From assembly GCA_964417555.1 (NCBI GenBank), contig CAYQIM010000011.1, forward strand, positions 1 to 49,145: DNA of 49,145 nt, read 5' to 3'. Positions 24,887 to 33,092 of the stretch are shown in pieces. The first letter of the stretch is position 1, and each line of letters starts with the position of its first letter. The notes under the pieces were generated by a model. The model ran no database searches. It was given only the letters and a program-made list of their open reading frames with translations, and was not told where the DNA came from. This stretch comes from CAYQIM01 sp964417555. Its GTDB lineage: Bacteria > Pseudomonadota > Gammaproteobacteria > Diplorickettsiales > Diplorickettsiaceae. The position numbers and the translations under genes are program-made.

Positions 24887-26119
24887 ATGACAATGAAAAA
24901 CACTCAGAAGCGCCGTATTTTATTAGGGATCACCGGTAGTATTGCGGCTTATAAAACGCCTGATTTAATCCGTAGACTCAAAGAGCAAGGCTATGAAGTT
25001 AGGGTAGTATTAACGACCGGCGGAAAAAGCTTTGTAACACCACTATCACTGCAAGCGGTTTCACAGCATAAAGTATATGAGCAGTTGATGGATGTTGAGG
25101 CGGAAGCCGCCATGGGCCATATTGAATTGGCACGATGGCCAGACTGTATTTTAATTGCCCCAGCCAGCGCACAGTTTATTGCCAAATTGACGCATGGTTT
25201 TGCCGATGATTTGCTAACTACGCTTTGTTTAGCATCCAATGCACAAATTATTCTAACGCCTGCTATGAATCAGGTGATGTGGGCAAATGCAGCGACACAA
25301 GAGAATGTGAACCAGCTTAAGAAACGGGGCTGTTTATTCTTAGGTCCTGTTGAAGGTTTTCAGGCTTGTGGCGATGTAGGTTTAGGTCGTATGTTAGAAC
25401 CATTAGAGATCGTAACGAGCTTAGCGAATTGTATGCTAAGACCATACTTAAAAGGCCTGCGAATTTTGATAACGGCCGGCCCGACACAGGAACCTATCGA
25501 TCCCGTTCGCTATTTTTCTAATCGCAGTTCTGGAAAAATGGGTTTTGCTTTAGCCCAAGCCGCTATTGATGCGGGCGCTGAGGTTACATTGATAGGTGGG
25601 CCTGTTGCACTAACACCGCCAGAAAGATGTAAATTTATCTCTGTTAAAACCGCCGCTGACATGTTAGAGGCTGTTCAGACTGAAATTTTTGCCAAGGACA
25701 TTTTTGTTAGTGCAGCGGCTATAGCAGATTATCAAGCGAGTGAGCCTTATCGGCAAAAAATAAAAAAAACAACGACTCATTTAACTTTAAAATTAAAGCC
25801 TACTATAGATATTTTAGCGACAGTGGGTCAAATGAAGGATCCAAAGCCCTTTATCGTTGGTTTTTCAGCGGAAACAGCGGATGTATTTCGTTTTGCTGAA
25901 GAAAAACGATTAAGAAAAGGAGCGGATTTAATGATTGTTAATGATGTTAGCCAATTAGGTATAGGTTTTGACAGTGATGAAAATGAGGTAACTATTTTAT
26001 CTCAAGAGGCGCCAATTTACTTAAAACGCGCCCCTAAAAAGCTAATTGCCCAACAACTGTTAGAGATTATCTTCCAATATTTAACTAAAAAGAACCTCCT
26101 CCAGCCAACTCCTTTTTAA
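24887..26119 (+). CDS. coaBC: Bifunctional phosphopantothenoylcysteine decarboxylase/synthetase CoaBC (Dfp)
   Basis: Two steps of coenzyme A synthesis: joining cysteine to 4'-phosphopantothenate (CoaB) and decarboxylating the product (CoaC). The N-terminal flavin-binding CoaC half starts RRILLGITGSIAAYKTPDLI and contains TPAMNQVMW and GFQACGDVGLGRM. The CoaB half has TAGPTQEPIDPVRYFSNRSS and later FSAET. I choose ATG 24887 (or 24893) giving about 410 residues: the open frame extends upstream to a TTG at 24806, but that part is written in repeat E2. No clear ribosome-binding site is visible, probably because the repeat replaced the native leader. Confidence 0.93.
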   Translation: MTMKNTQKRRILLGITGSIAAYKTPDLIRRLKEQGYEVRVVLTTGGKSFVTPLSLQAVSQHKVYEQLMDVEAEAAMGHIELARWPDCILIAPASAQFIAKLTHGFADDLLTTLCLASNAQIILTPAMNQVMWANAATQENVNQLKKRGCLFLGPVEGFQACGDVGLGRMLEPLEIVTSLANCMLRPYLKGLRILITAGPTQEPIDPVRYFSNRSSGKMGFALAQAAIDAGAEVTLIGGPVALTPPERCKFISVKTAADMLEAVQTEIFAKDIFVSAAAIADYQASEPYRQKIKKTTTHLTLKLKPTIDILATVGQMKDPKPFIVGFSAETADVFRFAEEKRLRKGADLMIVNDVSQLGIGFDSDENEVTILSQEAPIYLKRAPKKLIAQQLLEIIFQYLTKKNLLQPTPF

Positions 26120-26146
26120 ATGGCATCGTTGTCCCAAACAACGCCG

Positions 26147-26167
26147 CCCCGCTATCAAGTAGCGGGG
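26147..26167. terminator. Hairpin between convergent coaBC and degP
   Basis: CCCCGCTA (26147-26154) and TAGCGGGG (26160-26167) form a perfect 8-bp stem with a 5-base loop between the two convergent genes. It lacks a clear T-run but its location fits bidirectional termination. Confidence 0.55.
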
Positions 26168-26178
26168 TCCAAAATGCT

Positions 26179-27537
26179 TTATTTTATAACTAAGAATCGT
26201 ATTCCGCCACGTGACAATACGTTTACTAATAATTCATTTTTAGTTTGTTTTGCGATAGATTGTAGCTCAGCGACATTACGAACAGGTTTTTGATTCGCTG
26301 AAGTTATTACATCGCCAGGGCGTATACCGGCATGCCAAGCCATACTGTCTTCATCAATATTTACTACCTCGACGCCGACAAGATGTCCTTGTCTTGTCAC
26401 TGTTTGATCAAAACTGCGCAGTGCTAAGCCGTAAAGGAAAGGATTATCATGCTCAGCCATTTGTTTATATTGTTTAGGATCGCTAAGCACTACAGTTATT
26501 GTTTTTTCTCCTTCCCCTTTTCGTAATAATTTCACCGAAACTTTATCATCAACCCTTAACATGCCAACAATATTTTTTACTTGTCCGGCATTTTGTATGG
26601 GTGTGTTATTAAGCCCTTGAATAATATCTCCTGTTATAATCCCTGCTTTTGCAGCAGGAGAGTAAGTAGGTACTTGGGACACCAAGGCTCCTGTACTATT
26701 GAGAGGTAGATGTAAAGCGGTTGCTAGGGCTGGGGTTAAATCTTGAACTAAAACCCCCATCAATCCACGTTTCACAGAACCGTATTCGGCTAGTTGTTTC
26801 ATAATGCCATCCGCCATATTAATGGGGATAGCAAAGCCAATACCAATATTGCCTGCACTCATAGGATTTGATGAGAGAATTGCGGTATTGATTCCAATTA
26901 ATTGACCTTGCAAGTTAATTAAAGCACCGCCTGAATTACCTGGATTAATCGAAGCGTCGGTTTGAATAAAGTTTTCATAACCTTCTATGCCTAAGCCAGT
27001 ACGTTGCAATGCGCTAATGATGCCGGAAGTTACGGTTTGATTAAGACCAAAAGGATTTCCAATAGCAGCAACAAAATCACCCACTTTTAGATGATCAGAA
27101 TTACCTAATGGAATCTGTATTAAGTGATCGGGTGTAATCGTAAGTAAAGCAATGTCGGAAGCAGGATCAACACCTTTTGGGGTTGCTTTAAATACACGTC
27201 CGTCACTGAGGGTGATAGTAATCGTTTTAGCATCATGAATAACATGTGCATTTGTTAATATGTAACCCTTTTTTGCATCCATAATGACGCCAGAACCCAT
27301 ACTTTCAAAGTGACGCGGATAGGGGCGACCTGGTGTCGGTGCAGGAAGCTGATTAAGGGGAATATCTCCTTGAGCAGATACGTTTACTACCGCGGGCATG
27401 ATAGTCTGTAATATCTGAGAAATACTTGTTTTTCCAACTTGGTGCGCAACGCTGAGTGGCCAGCTCGCATAACATGGGGTACTAAAACTGATTATTAATA
27501 GTAAGCAGGTTAATAATCGGTATAATAATTTTTTCAT
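26179..27537 (-). CDS. Periplasmic serine protease/chaperone of the DegP/DegQ (HtrA) family
   Basis: Degrades or refolds damaged envelope proteins. The 452-residue product has a signal peptide (about 1-24), a trypsin-like domain with the triad in NAHVIHDAKT (His), DPASDIALL (Asp) and NPGNSGGAL (Ser), and two PDZ domains (about 255-345 and 365-450; GVLVQDLTPALATAL, GVEVVNIDEDSMAWHAGIRP). Length and two PDZs match DegP/DegQ. Important for survival under envelope stress in intracellular bacteria. Convergent with coaBC and divergent from coq7. Confidence 0.93.
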   Translation of the reverse strand: MKKLLYRLLTCLLLIISFSTPCYASWPLSVAHQVGKTSISQILQTIMPAVVNVSAQGDIPLNQLPAPTPGRPYPRHFESMGSGVIMDAKKGYILTNAHVIHDAKTITITLSDGRVFKATPKGVDPASDIALLTITPDHLIQIPLGNSDHLKVGDFVAAIGNPFGLNQTVTSGIISALQRTGLGIEGYENFIQTDASINPGNSGGALINLQGQLIGINTAILSSNPMSAGNIGIGFAIPINMADGIMKQLAEYGSVKRGLMGVLVQDLTPALATALHLPLNSTGALVSQVPTYSPAAKAGIITGDIIQGLNNTPIQNAGQVKNIVGMLRVDDKVSVKLLRKGEGEKTITVVLSDPKQYKQMAEHDNPFLYGLALRSFDQTVTRQGHLVGVEVVNIDEDSMAWHAGIRPGDVITSANQKPVRNVAELQSIAKQTKNELLVNVLSRGGIRFLVIK

Positions 27538-27570
27538 AATATATTGTTTGTTAGGCGATATAAATTAATA

Positions 27571-27601
27571 GGCGCTAGCTTAGCGCCGCGGCGTTTTGCC
27601 G
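27571..27601 (+). promoter_or_regulatory. GC-rich double hairpin in the degP/coq7 divergent gap
   Basis: GGCGCTA (27571-27577) and TAGCGCC (27581-27587) make a 7-bp stem with a 3-base loop, immediately followed by CGGC-GTTTT-GCCG. In a 129-base divergent gap this may be a leader structure or operator. No T-run follows. Confidence 0.35.
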
Positions 27602-27666
27602 AAAATCCAATTGCTGTGAGTATATTAGTTTTATTGCAATCAATACAAGCTTACGAAGGTAATCCT

Positions 27667-28308
27667 ATGCGCCATTACTCTTTATGGGATCAAGTGATTT
27701 TGCGGTTCGATAAACGTTTACAAACAATTAATCTGATTCCTGCAGCGGAAACAAGGCGTCCTAATCCGGCCGCACAACTATCAGAAGGAGTTTTAAGCCC
27801 CAGCGAACGTAAACATGCGGCTGGATTAATGCGAGTCAATCATGTTGGCGAAGTATGTGCCCAAGCACTTTATCGAGGGCAAGCTTTAACAGCGCGTTCC
27901 TCACTTATTCAAGTAAAATTACAGCAAGCTGCGCAGGAGGAAGCCGATCATCTCAATTGGTGTCAGCAACGTTTAGAAGAATTAAATAACCGCCCGAGTT
28001 ATTTAAACCCTGTTTGGTACGGCGCAGCATGGTTACTTGGTTTATCGGCTGGTTTGTTAGGCGATAAAATCAGCTTGGGATTTTTAGCGGAAACCGAGTA
28101 TCAAGTAGAGAGGCATTTACATAAACATTTAGAACAACTGCCTATAGCAGATAAAAAAAGTCGCGCAATCGTTGAACAAATGCGTTTAGAAGAGATTGAG
28201 CATGCGACAACAGCAAAAGAGTCAGGCGCTATTCCGTTGCCAATACTTATCCAATGGGGTATGCAAGGGTTAGCAAAATTTATGACACTAATAGCATATC
28301 GGATCTAA
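27667..28308 (+). CDS. coq7: Ubiquinone biosynthesis di-iron hydroxylase Coq7
   Basis: Hydroxylates 2-polyprenyl-3-methyl-6-methoxy-benzoquinol, the penultimate step of ubiquinone synthesis. The 213-residue product carries the di-iron ligands in MRVNHVGEVCAQALYRG, AQEEADHLNWC and RLEEIEHATTAKE, the last two being the ExxH motifs of Coq7. I use ATG 27667 (MRHYSLWDQ); the open frame extends to a TTG at 27544, but that part includes a hairpin and no homologous-looking sequence. It is the alternative to UbiF used by some proteobacteria. The mscS-type gene follows 17 bases downstream. Confidence 0.93.
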   Translation: MRHYSLWDQVILRFDKRLQTINLIPAAETRRPNPAAQLSEGVLSPSERKHAAGLMRVNHVGEVCAQALYRGQALTARSSLIQVKLQQAAQEEADHLNWCQQRLEELNNRPSYLNPVWYGAAWLLGLSAGLLGDKISLGFLAETEYQVERHLHKHLEQLPIADKKSRAIVEQMRLEEIEHATTAKESGAIPLPILIQWGMQGLAKFMTLIAYRI

Positions 28309-28325
28309 CTGAAAATTATTGTTAT

Positions 28326-29390
28326 ATGAAATTTTTACAATCCATTTACATGTACTTAATGCAATCTTGCGTGATAAAAGCATGTATCGTGCTTATTCTG
28401 GCTGGAATATTTTGTCTCGTTGTCCGTATTTTTCTTCAAAAATTGATACACCGTTTTGAACAGCGCTCGCTTATTTTAGGTACAGCTTTGTTAAGAGCAC
28501 TTTACAAGCCCTTGGTTATTTTCATTGCCGTGCTAGGGTTTACTTATGCCTGTGAAATGTTGTGTGTGGCTTGGATGCAGGAAAGTATTCCTTTATTACG
28601 TTTAATTCGTAATTTATTTTTTATTGGTTTATTTGCATGGTTCTTATGGGATATGACTTCATTTTATGGCTATACCTTTCTTAATCGAGAGTCTAATACT
28701 AAAAACGTTGATGTAACGCTTGTTCATGCCTTAAGTCAAATTGCGAAGATAATAATCATTATTATTACGGCTTTATCGTTGTTCCAGTTGTTCGGTTTAA
28801 GTATCGCGGGTGTATTAGCGTTTGGTGGAATGGGGGGTATCGTTATTGGTTTTGCCGCCAAAGATTTGCTCGCGAATGTTTTTGGTAGTTTAATGTTGTT
28901 TTTAGATAGACCTTTTGTGATAGGGGATCAAGTCGCTTTAACCGCACTTAAAGTAGAAGGGCAAGTCCAGGAAATAGGTTGGCGTGTTTGTAAAATCTTA
29001 ACGGCAGATGGCCGTCCTATTTATGTTCCTAATGCTTTGTTTTCTAATTTGGTGGTAGAAAATCGATCACGTATGAAGTTTCGGCGATTTTCTTGTTGTA
29101 TAAGTCTGCGATATCAAGACTTAGCAAAAATTCCAGCGATTTTAGAAGAAATTCGATCTATCCTTAGGAAAAATCCAGCAGTCGACAATACCCGTTCTAT
29201 GACAGTTAACCTGAACGAATTAGCGCATTCATCACTTAATCTATCGATCAATGCCTATACTAACATTATTAATAGCGCTGATTTTTTAATGATACAACAA
29301 ACGCTTTATTTAGAATTGTTAGATTGTGTTTATCGCCATGGAGCCAAATGGGCTTTTCAGACCAATACGGTTTGTTTAGAAAAGGATTAA
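28326..29390 (+). CDS. MscS-family mechanosensitive ion channel
   Basis: Inner-membrane channel of 354 residues from ATG 28326. It has several N-terminal helices, then the pore helix and conserved region GVLAFGGMGGIVIGFAAKDLLANVFGS, and the beta-domain DRPFVIGDQVALTALKVEGQVQEIGWR characteristic of MscS. The C-terminal cytoplasmic domain follows, with RFSCCISLRYQDLAKIP. An upstream in-frame ATG at 28254 would overlap coq7 by 55 bases and add residues lacking hydrophobic pattern, so I prefer 28326. Role: protection from hypo-osmotic shock. Confidence 0.88.
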   Translation: MKFLQSIYMYLMQSCVIKACIVLILAGIFCLVVRIFLQKLIHRFEQRSLILGTALLRALYKPLVIFIAVLGFTYACEMLCVAWMQESIPLLRLIRNLFFIGLFAWFLWDMTSFYGYTFLNRESNTKNVDVTLVHALSQIAKIIIIIITALSLFQLFGLSIAGVLAFGGMGGIVIGFAAKDLLANVFGSLMLFLDRPFVIGDQVALTALKVEGQVQEIGWRVCKILTADGRPIYVPNALFSNLVVENRSRMKFRRFSCCISLRYQDLAKIPAILEEIRSILRKNPAVDNTRSMTVNLNELAHSSLNLSINAYTNIINSADFLMIQQTLYLELLDCVYRHGAKWAFQTNTVCLEKD

Positions 29391-29477
29391 AAGACAGAAA
29401 GTATTCTATTTAGCTTATAAGAGCGAGGACTTAATTTAGTACCGTGAGAGGTGCGAGGTGCAATGGGGTATAGAAAT

Positions 29478-30335
29478 ATGAAATTAACTATTATTGGATG
29501 CGGTCGGTTAGGGAAAACATTGGCTTTTTTATGGAAACAAAACAAGCTTATATCAATTCAAGATATCTATAATTCAAGTATCACCAGCGCAGAAAGAGCC
29601 GTAGCTTTTATAGGGGATGGATCGGCATGTCATTCCATGGCACAGTTTACGCCAGCTGACATTTATTTAATTGCTGTACCGGATGATCAAATTGAAGTTT
29701 TATGTCAACAATTAGCGCAACAGGCTTCTCCTAAAATAGGAAGTTTAGTGATGCATTGTAGCGGTCTTCAAACATCTACTTGTTTGAATGCGGTTAAATC
29801 GCTAGGATGTGATATAGCTAGTGTGCATCCAGTTTTTGGTTTTTCTAATCCTGCTGTTGATATACATCATTTTGCGGGAACTTATTGTTCATTTGAAGGA
29901 GATAGGCAAGCGTGGGATCGAATATCTTTTCTTATTGAAGGGATAAGCGGGCAACTATTCCCGATAGAAAAAGAATATAAAGCATTTTACCATGTGGCGA
30001 GTGTTTTTGCTTCTAATTATCTCATTGCTTTATCGGCTATTGCTGAAGATTGTTATAAAAAATCGGGATTGCCAATCAATTTAGCTAAAACATTAATCCA
30101 TAATTTAATGGAAAAATCACTAAATAGAATTAATATCAATCCTGACTTAAGTAAAGCATTGACAGGTCCTATTCAACGTAGTGATCAAAGAACGTTAAAA
30201 AAGCATCTAGAGATATTAGAACCTTTTGATGATTTAGTACGGGTATATAAAAGTCTAGGCAAAACTATACTAGGGCTGACAGAACACCAACCCAAACTGA
30301 AGAGAGAATTAGAAGTACTTTTTAGCCCGTATTAA
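29478..30335 (+). CDS. Rossmann-fold DUF2520-type dehydrogenase-like protein
   Basis: A 285-residue protein starting MKLTIIGCGRLGKTLAFLWK, an NAD(P)-binding fold (GxGxxG-like GCGRLG), with IYLIAVPDDQIEVLCQQL as the fourth strand. The middle VMHCSGLQTST and SVHPVFGFSNPA, and the helical C-terminus with FYHVASVFASNYLIALS, match the Rossmann-like/DUF2520 family, distantly related to pyrroline-5-carboxylate and ketopantoate reductases. Substrate unknown. Starts at 29463 (after GAGGTG) or 29451 (GTG) are possible; 29478 places the Rossmann strand at the very N-terminus as in relatives. It overlaps the end of rpsT by 4 bases tail to tail. Confidence 0.8.
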   Translation: MKLTIIGCGRLGKTLAFLWKQNKLISIQDIYNSSITSAERAVAFIGDGSACHSMAQFTPADIYLIAVPDDQIEVLCQQLAQQASPKIGSLVMHCSGLQTSTCLNAVKSLGCDIASVHPVFGFSNPAVDIHHFAGTYCSFEGDRQAWDRISFLIEGISGQLFPIEKEYKAFYHVASVFASNYLIALSAIAEDCYKKSGLPINLAKTLIHNLMEKSLNRININPDLSKALTGPIQRSDQRTLKKHLEILEPFDDLVRVYKSLGKTILGLTEHQPKLKRELEVLFSPY

Positions 30336-30613
30336 GCAGCTGCTGATTCTGCTGTCAGTTTACGAATTCTAGTCAATAAGCGACTTTTATGTCTAGCAGC
30401 TTTATTTTTATGGATGAAACCCCTTTCAGCCATGCGATCGATGATAGGAAGTGCCACTTTATATTCTGTTTCAGCCTCTGCTGCTTTTCCGTTTTCGATG
30501 GCGATGACAACACGCTTAATATAGGTGCGCATCATAGATCGATAGCTGGCGTTATGCTGGCGACTTTTTTCTGCCTGACGAACGCGTTTTTTTGCTTGTT
30601 TTGTGTTAGCCAA
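30332..30613 (-). CDS. rpsT: 30S ribosomal protein S20
   Basis: Primary 16S-binding ribosomal protein of 93 residues: MANTKQAKKRVRQAEKSRQH, then the three-helix body with YRSMMRTYIKRV and KAARHKSRLLTRI. The start is TTG, preceded 8 bases upstream by a full AGGAGG. A TTG start is also used by E. coli rpsT, where it takes part in autoregulation, so the rare start is likely functional. The final AAESAAA-like tail is slightly extended. It converges with the DUF2520 gene with a 4-base overlap. Confidence 0.96.
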   Translation of the reverse strand: MANTKQAKKRVRQAEKSRQHNASYRSMMRTYIKRVVIAIENGKAAEAETEYKVALPIIDRMAERGFIHKNKAARHKSRLLTRIRKLTAESAAA

Positions 30614-30806
30614 TTTTAGGGCCTCCTAAATGCTCGATAAATACTTAATTTATTAGGGTAAGTGTATACGCACAAGCAGCATACATGAGGATTGCGAATC
30701 CGAATGGTAACACCGCCGAAAATTCAAGTGCGAAGCGTATAAATAAAATTATGCGCTAATCATGCCGCTATGGCGCCTATTTGTCAATCTGATTTATTAG
30801 CGAAAT

Positions 30807-30984
30807 CTATTCTGAATCCTCTTCGTTTTCAAGGTCATTACTGTCTTCATCGTCCCCATCGTCTATAGCCTCAGCTGTTAATGGGGTGTTCTCTGAGGGA
30901 CCTTTAGCGGTTTTAAGAGATAGCTCATCGGATGGCTCTTTTACTTCTTCCTCAGAGGAAGGCGAGGATGAAGGTGTGTTATTT
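30807..30984 (-). pseudogene. Acidic Ser/Glu-rich tail in the -1 frame of mrdA
   Basis: Directly beyond a C4 tract (30985-30988) near the end of mrdA, the next frame is open for 58 codons to a TAG at 30807-30809. It encodes a strikingly acidic, low-complexity tail (SSSPSSEEEVKEPSDE, then AIDDGDEDSNDLENEEDSE). Adding one C to the C4 tract (C5) would fuse it to PBP2 as ...EAIP-PNNTPSSS..., giving about 681 residues. Most of it lies in what would otherwise be intergenic space between mrdA and rpsT (30614-30940); the rest of that space (30614-30806) shows no gene and presumably holds the rpsT promoter. Confidence 0.6.
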
Positions 30985-32854
30985 GGGGTATGGCTTCTTG
31001 AGAAGTAATAGTGGGGATAGGTGAAGGAGGAATTAAATAATAATCGAGGAGCCGTCGCGCGATACCTGCGGCCGGGGTAACACTATTTTGAACAATAATA
31101 GCCAGCGCTATTTTAGGGTCTTCAACGGGAGCAAAAGTGATAAATAAGGAATCATCTCTTAATTTTGTCGCGATGGTTTTTGTATTATAGCGCTCATTGT
31201 TTTTTAAGCTAAATACTTGCGCAGTGCCTGTTTTTCCTGCCAAAGTATAGGGGGCACCCGGGAAAAAACGTTCGGCGGTGCCGCCAGGGGCGTTTACAAC
31301 ATGCTGCATAGCCGTATGTATAAACCTTAAAATAGCTTGAGGCGTATCGATAGGTTCAAGGGGTTTAGGTTCAACAGGCGTAACTGTGCCATCGCCCGAG
31401 CGCCAACTTAAAACGACATGAGGCTGCCAACGTGCTCCCCAATCGGCGATAGTGCTGACAGCAAAAGCCAATTGCAATGGGGTTACTAATAAAAATCCTT
31501 GTCCAATTCCACAGTTTAAGGTATCTCCAGGGTACCAGGATTCGCCATAGGTTTTTTCTTTCCAGGCCGGATTTGGAAGTACACCGCTTCCTTCGTCGGG
31601 GAGATCGATATCTACGGGTGCGCCGAAACCAAACCGTTTAAGGCTAGTGTAGATTCGATTAATACCCATACGCATACTTAAATTATAAAAATAGATATCA
31701 GAAGAAACGGTCAAGGCCTTAAGTAGATTGACATCCCCGTAAGCATGGCGGCGAAAATTATGATAAATACGTCCCCTGCCATTTATTTGAAATTCACCTG
31801 TATCATGGATCGTGTAGGAAGGAGTGATGACGTTATCCATAAGTGCTTCGATACTGATGAAAGGCTTAATCGTAGAACCCGGGTGGTAAGAGCCACGTAA
31901 GGCACGATTATATAAAGGGTTTCCCGGTGCATTTTTTAAAGCATCATAATCTTTTTGCTTAATTCCACTGACAAAAAGATTAGGGTCAAAACTAGGACTG
32001 CTAACAAAGGCTAAAATCTCTCCGTTGCGTGGATCAAGTGCTACGATAGCGCCCTTTTGCTGCCCCAAAGCTTGTTGAGCCAATTCTTGTAGTTTAGCGT
32101 CTATGGTTAATCTAAGGCTTTTGCCGGCAATTGGTTGGGTCTGCTTTAGGATACGCACAATTTGACCATGAACATTGGTTTCGACTTGCTGATAACCGAC
32201 GGTGCCATGGAGCTGAGCTTCATAATATTTTTCTACTCCTGTTTTCCCAATAAAGCTACTTGCGCTGTAATTGATAGTGTCGATAGTTTGCAGGTCTTTT
32301 TCATTGATTCGACCCATATATCCCACAATGGCTGCGAAAGCATCGCCTTTTGGGTAATAGCGGATCATTTGTGCTTGAATGCTTACACCCGGGAAGTGAT
32401 AGCGTTCAATAGAAAACTTGGCGACTTCTTCTTCGGTCAATTTAACGCGTAATGGGATAGGCTCAAAGCGATGATGTAAGCGCCGTTGGCGTTCAAACTG
32501 TCTTAGATCATCTGGATCAATTTTAATCAGCTTAGAGAGTGCGGTAATGGTCTCAGCCATATGACTGACTAAGTCAGGTGTGATAACAAGATTAAAAATA
32601 GGCTTATTTTCTGCCAGTAAAATGCCATTACGATCATAAATAAGGCCACGATTAGGTTCAATGGGCACGAGACCGAGCTGATTTTGTCGGGCCAATGTTG
32701 TATAGAGTTTATGTTGTAAAACCTGGAGATAAACTAGGCGACCTAATAAGACCAGCGTTAAGAGAGAGATACCTATAATGATGGCTAGAGCCCGGCGTTT
32801 AAATAGCCCATGCTCTTGGCGAATATTTTTAAAGGTATTAATCGATTTGAGCAT
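30941..32854 (-). CDS. mrdA: Penicillin-binding protein 2 (peptidoglycan transpeptidase)
   Basis: Elongasome transpeptidase that shapes the rod during growth. The 637-residue product has a cytoplasmic start, one membrane anchor (about 21-42), the dimerisation/pedestal domain with ENKPIFNLVI and SSFIGKTGVEKYYE, and a transpeptidase domain with SxxK in GSTIKPF, SxN-type SSDIYF and KTGTAQVF. The last 13 or so residues (ITHLHPRLPLRKK) look unlike a natural end: the adjacent frame carries an open acidic tail, so the true C-terminus may be frameshifted at a C4 tract. rodA is not adjacent. Confidence 0.93.
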   Translation of the reverse strand: MLKSINTFKNIRQEHGLFKRRALAIIIGISLLTLVLLGRLVYLQVLQHKLYTTLARQNQLGLVPIEPNRGLIYDRNGILLAENKPIFNLVITPDLVSHMAETITALSKLIKIDPDDLRQFERQRRLHHRFEPIPLRVKLTEEEVAKFSIERYHFPGVSIQAQMIRYYPKGDAFAAIVGYMGRINEKDLQTIDTINYSASSFIGKTGVEKYYEAQLHGTVGYQQVETNVHGQIVRILKQTQPIAGKSLRLTIDAKLQELAQQALGQQKGAIVALDPRNGEILAFVSSPSFDPNLFVSGIKQKDYDALKNAPGNPLYNRALRGSYHPGSTIKPFISIEALMDNVITPSYTIHDTGEFQINGRGRIYHNFRRHAYGDVNLLKALTVSSDIYFYNLSMRMGINRIYTSLKRFGFGAPVDIDLPDEGSGVLPNPAWKEKTYGESWYPGDTLNCGIGQGFLLVTPLQLAFAVSTIADWGARWQPHVVLSWRSGDGTVTPVEPKPLEPIDTPQAILRFIHTAMQHVVNAPGGTAERFFPGAPYTLAGKTGTAQVFSLKNNERYNTKTIATKLRDDSLFITFAPVEDPKIALAIIVQNSVTPAAGIARRLLDYYLIPPSPIPTITSQEAIPQITHLHPRLPLRKK

Positions 32855-32933
32855 GGGAGGATCTGGATAAGGTAATAAAGCTATTCATATAGGGCTTTTT
32901 TCCGTAAGGCATGGGTTTTTGTACGCCTTAAGC

Positions 32934-32963
32934 TCAAACAAATACCTGTGTTTCAATAAAGGT
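32934..32963 (-). repeat. Partial third copy of the gene-leader repeat
   Basis: CTCAAACAAATACCTGTG and the following TTTCAATAAAG, about 80 bases upstream of mrdA, match the distal block of the repeats at 14962-15055 and 18735-18831. The remaining blocks are not recognisable. Confidence 0.4.
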
Positions 32964-33092
32964 CTATAGTATGATCCTAACTAGATTTTGCGAGTAATGA
33001 TATCTTTTTGTAAGCCTTTTGGAGGTATCTGCCGCAACTTTTAAATGTGAGTATATAAAAAAGTAAAGAATTACAACAGATCTTATCTTACT

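Noticed and set aside
27544..27666. Upstream extension of coq7 to a TTG
   Set aside because: Covers a GC-rich double hairpin in the intergenic region, and the added residues do not resemble Coq7; ATG 27667 gives the usual length.
28254..28325. Upstream start of the MscS-type gene
   Set aside because: Would overlap coq7 by 55 bases and add a polar stretch ahead of the first membrane helix.
30975..30992. Programmed -1 frameshift in mrdA
   Set aside because: The bases around the C4 tract do not form an in-phase X-XXY-YYZ slippery heptamer; a one-base change in the C tract or transcript slippage explains it better.
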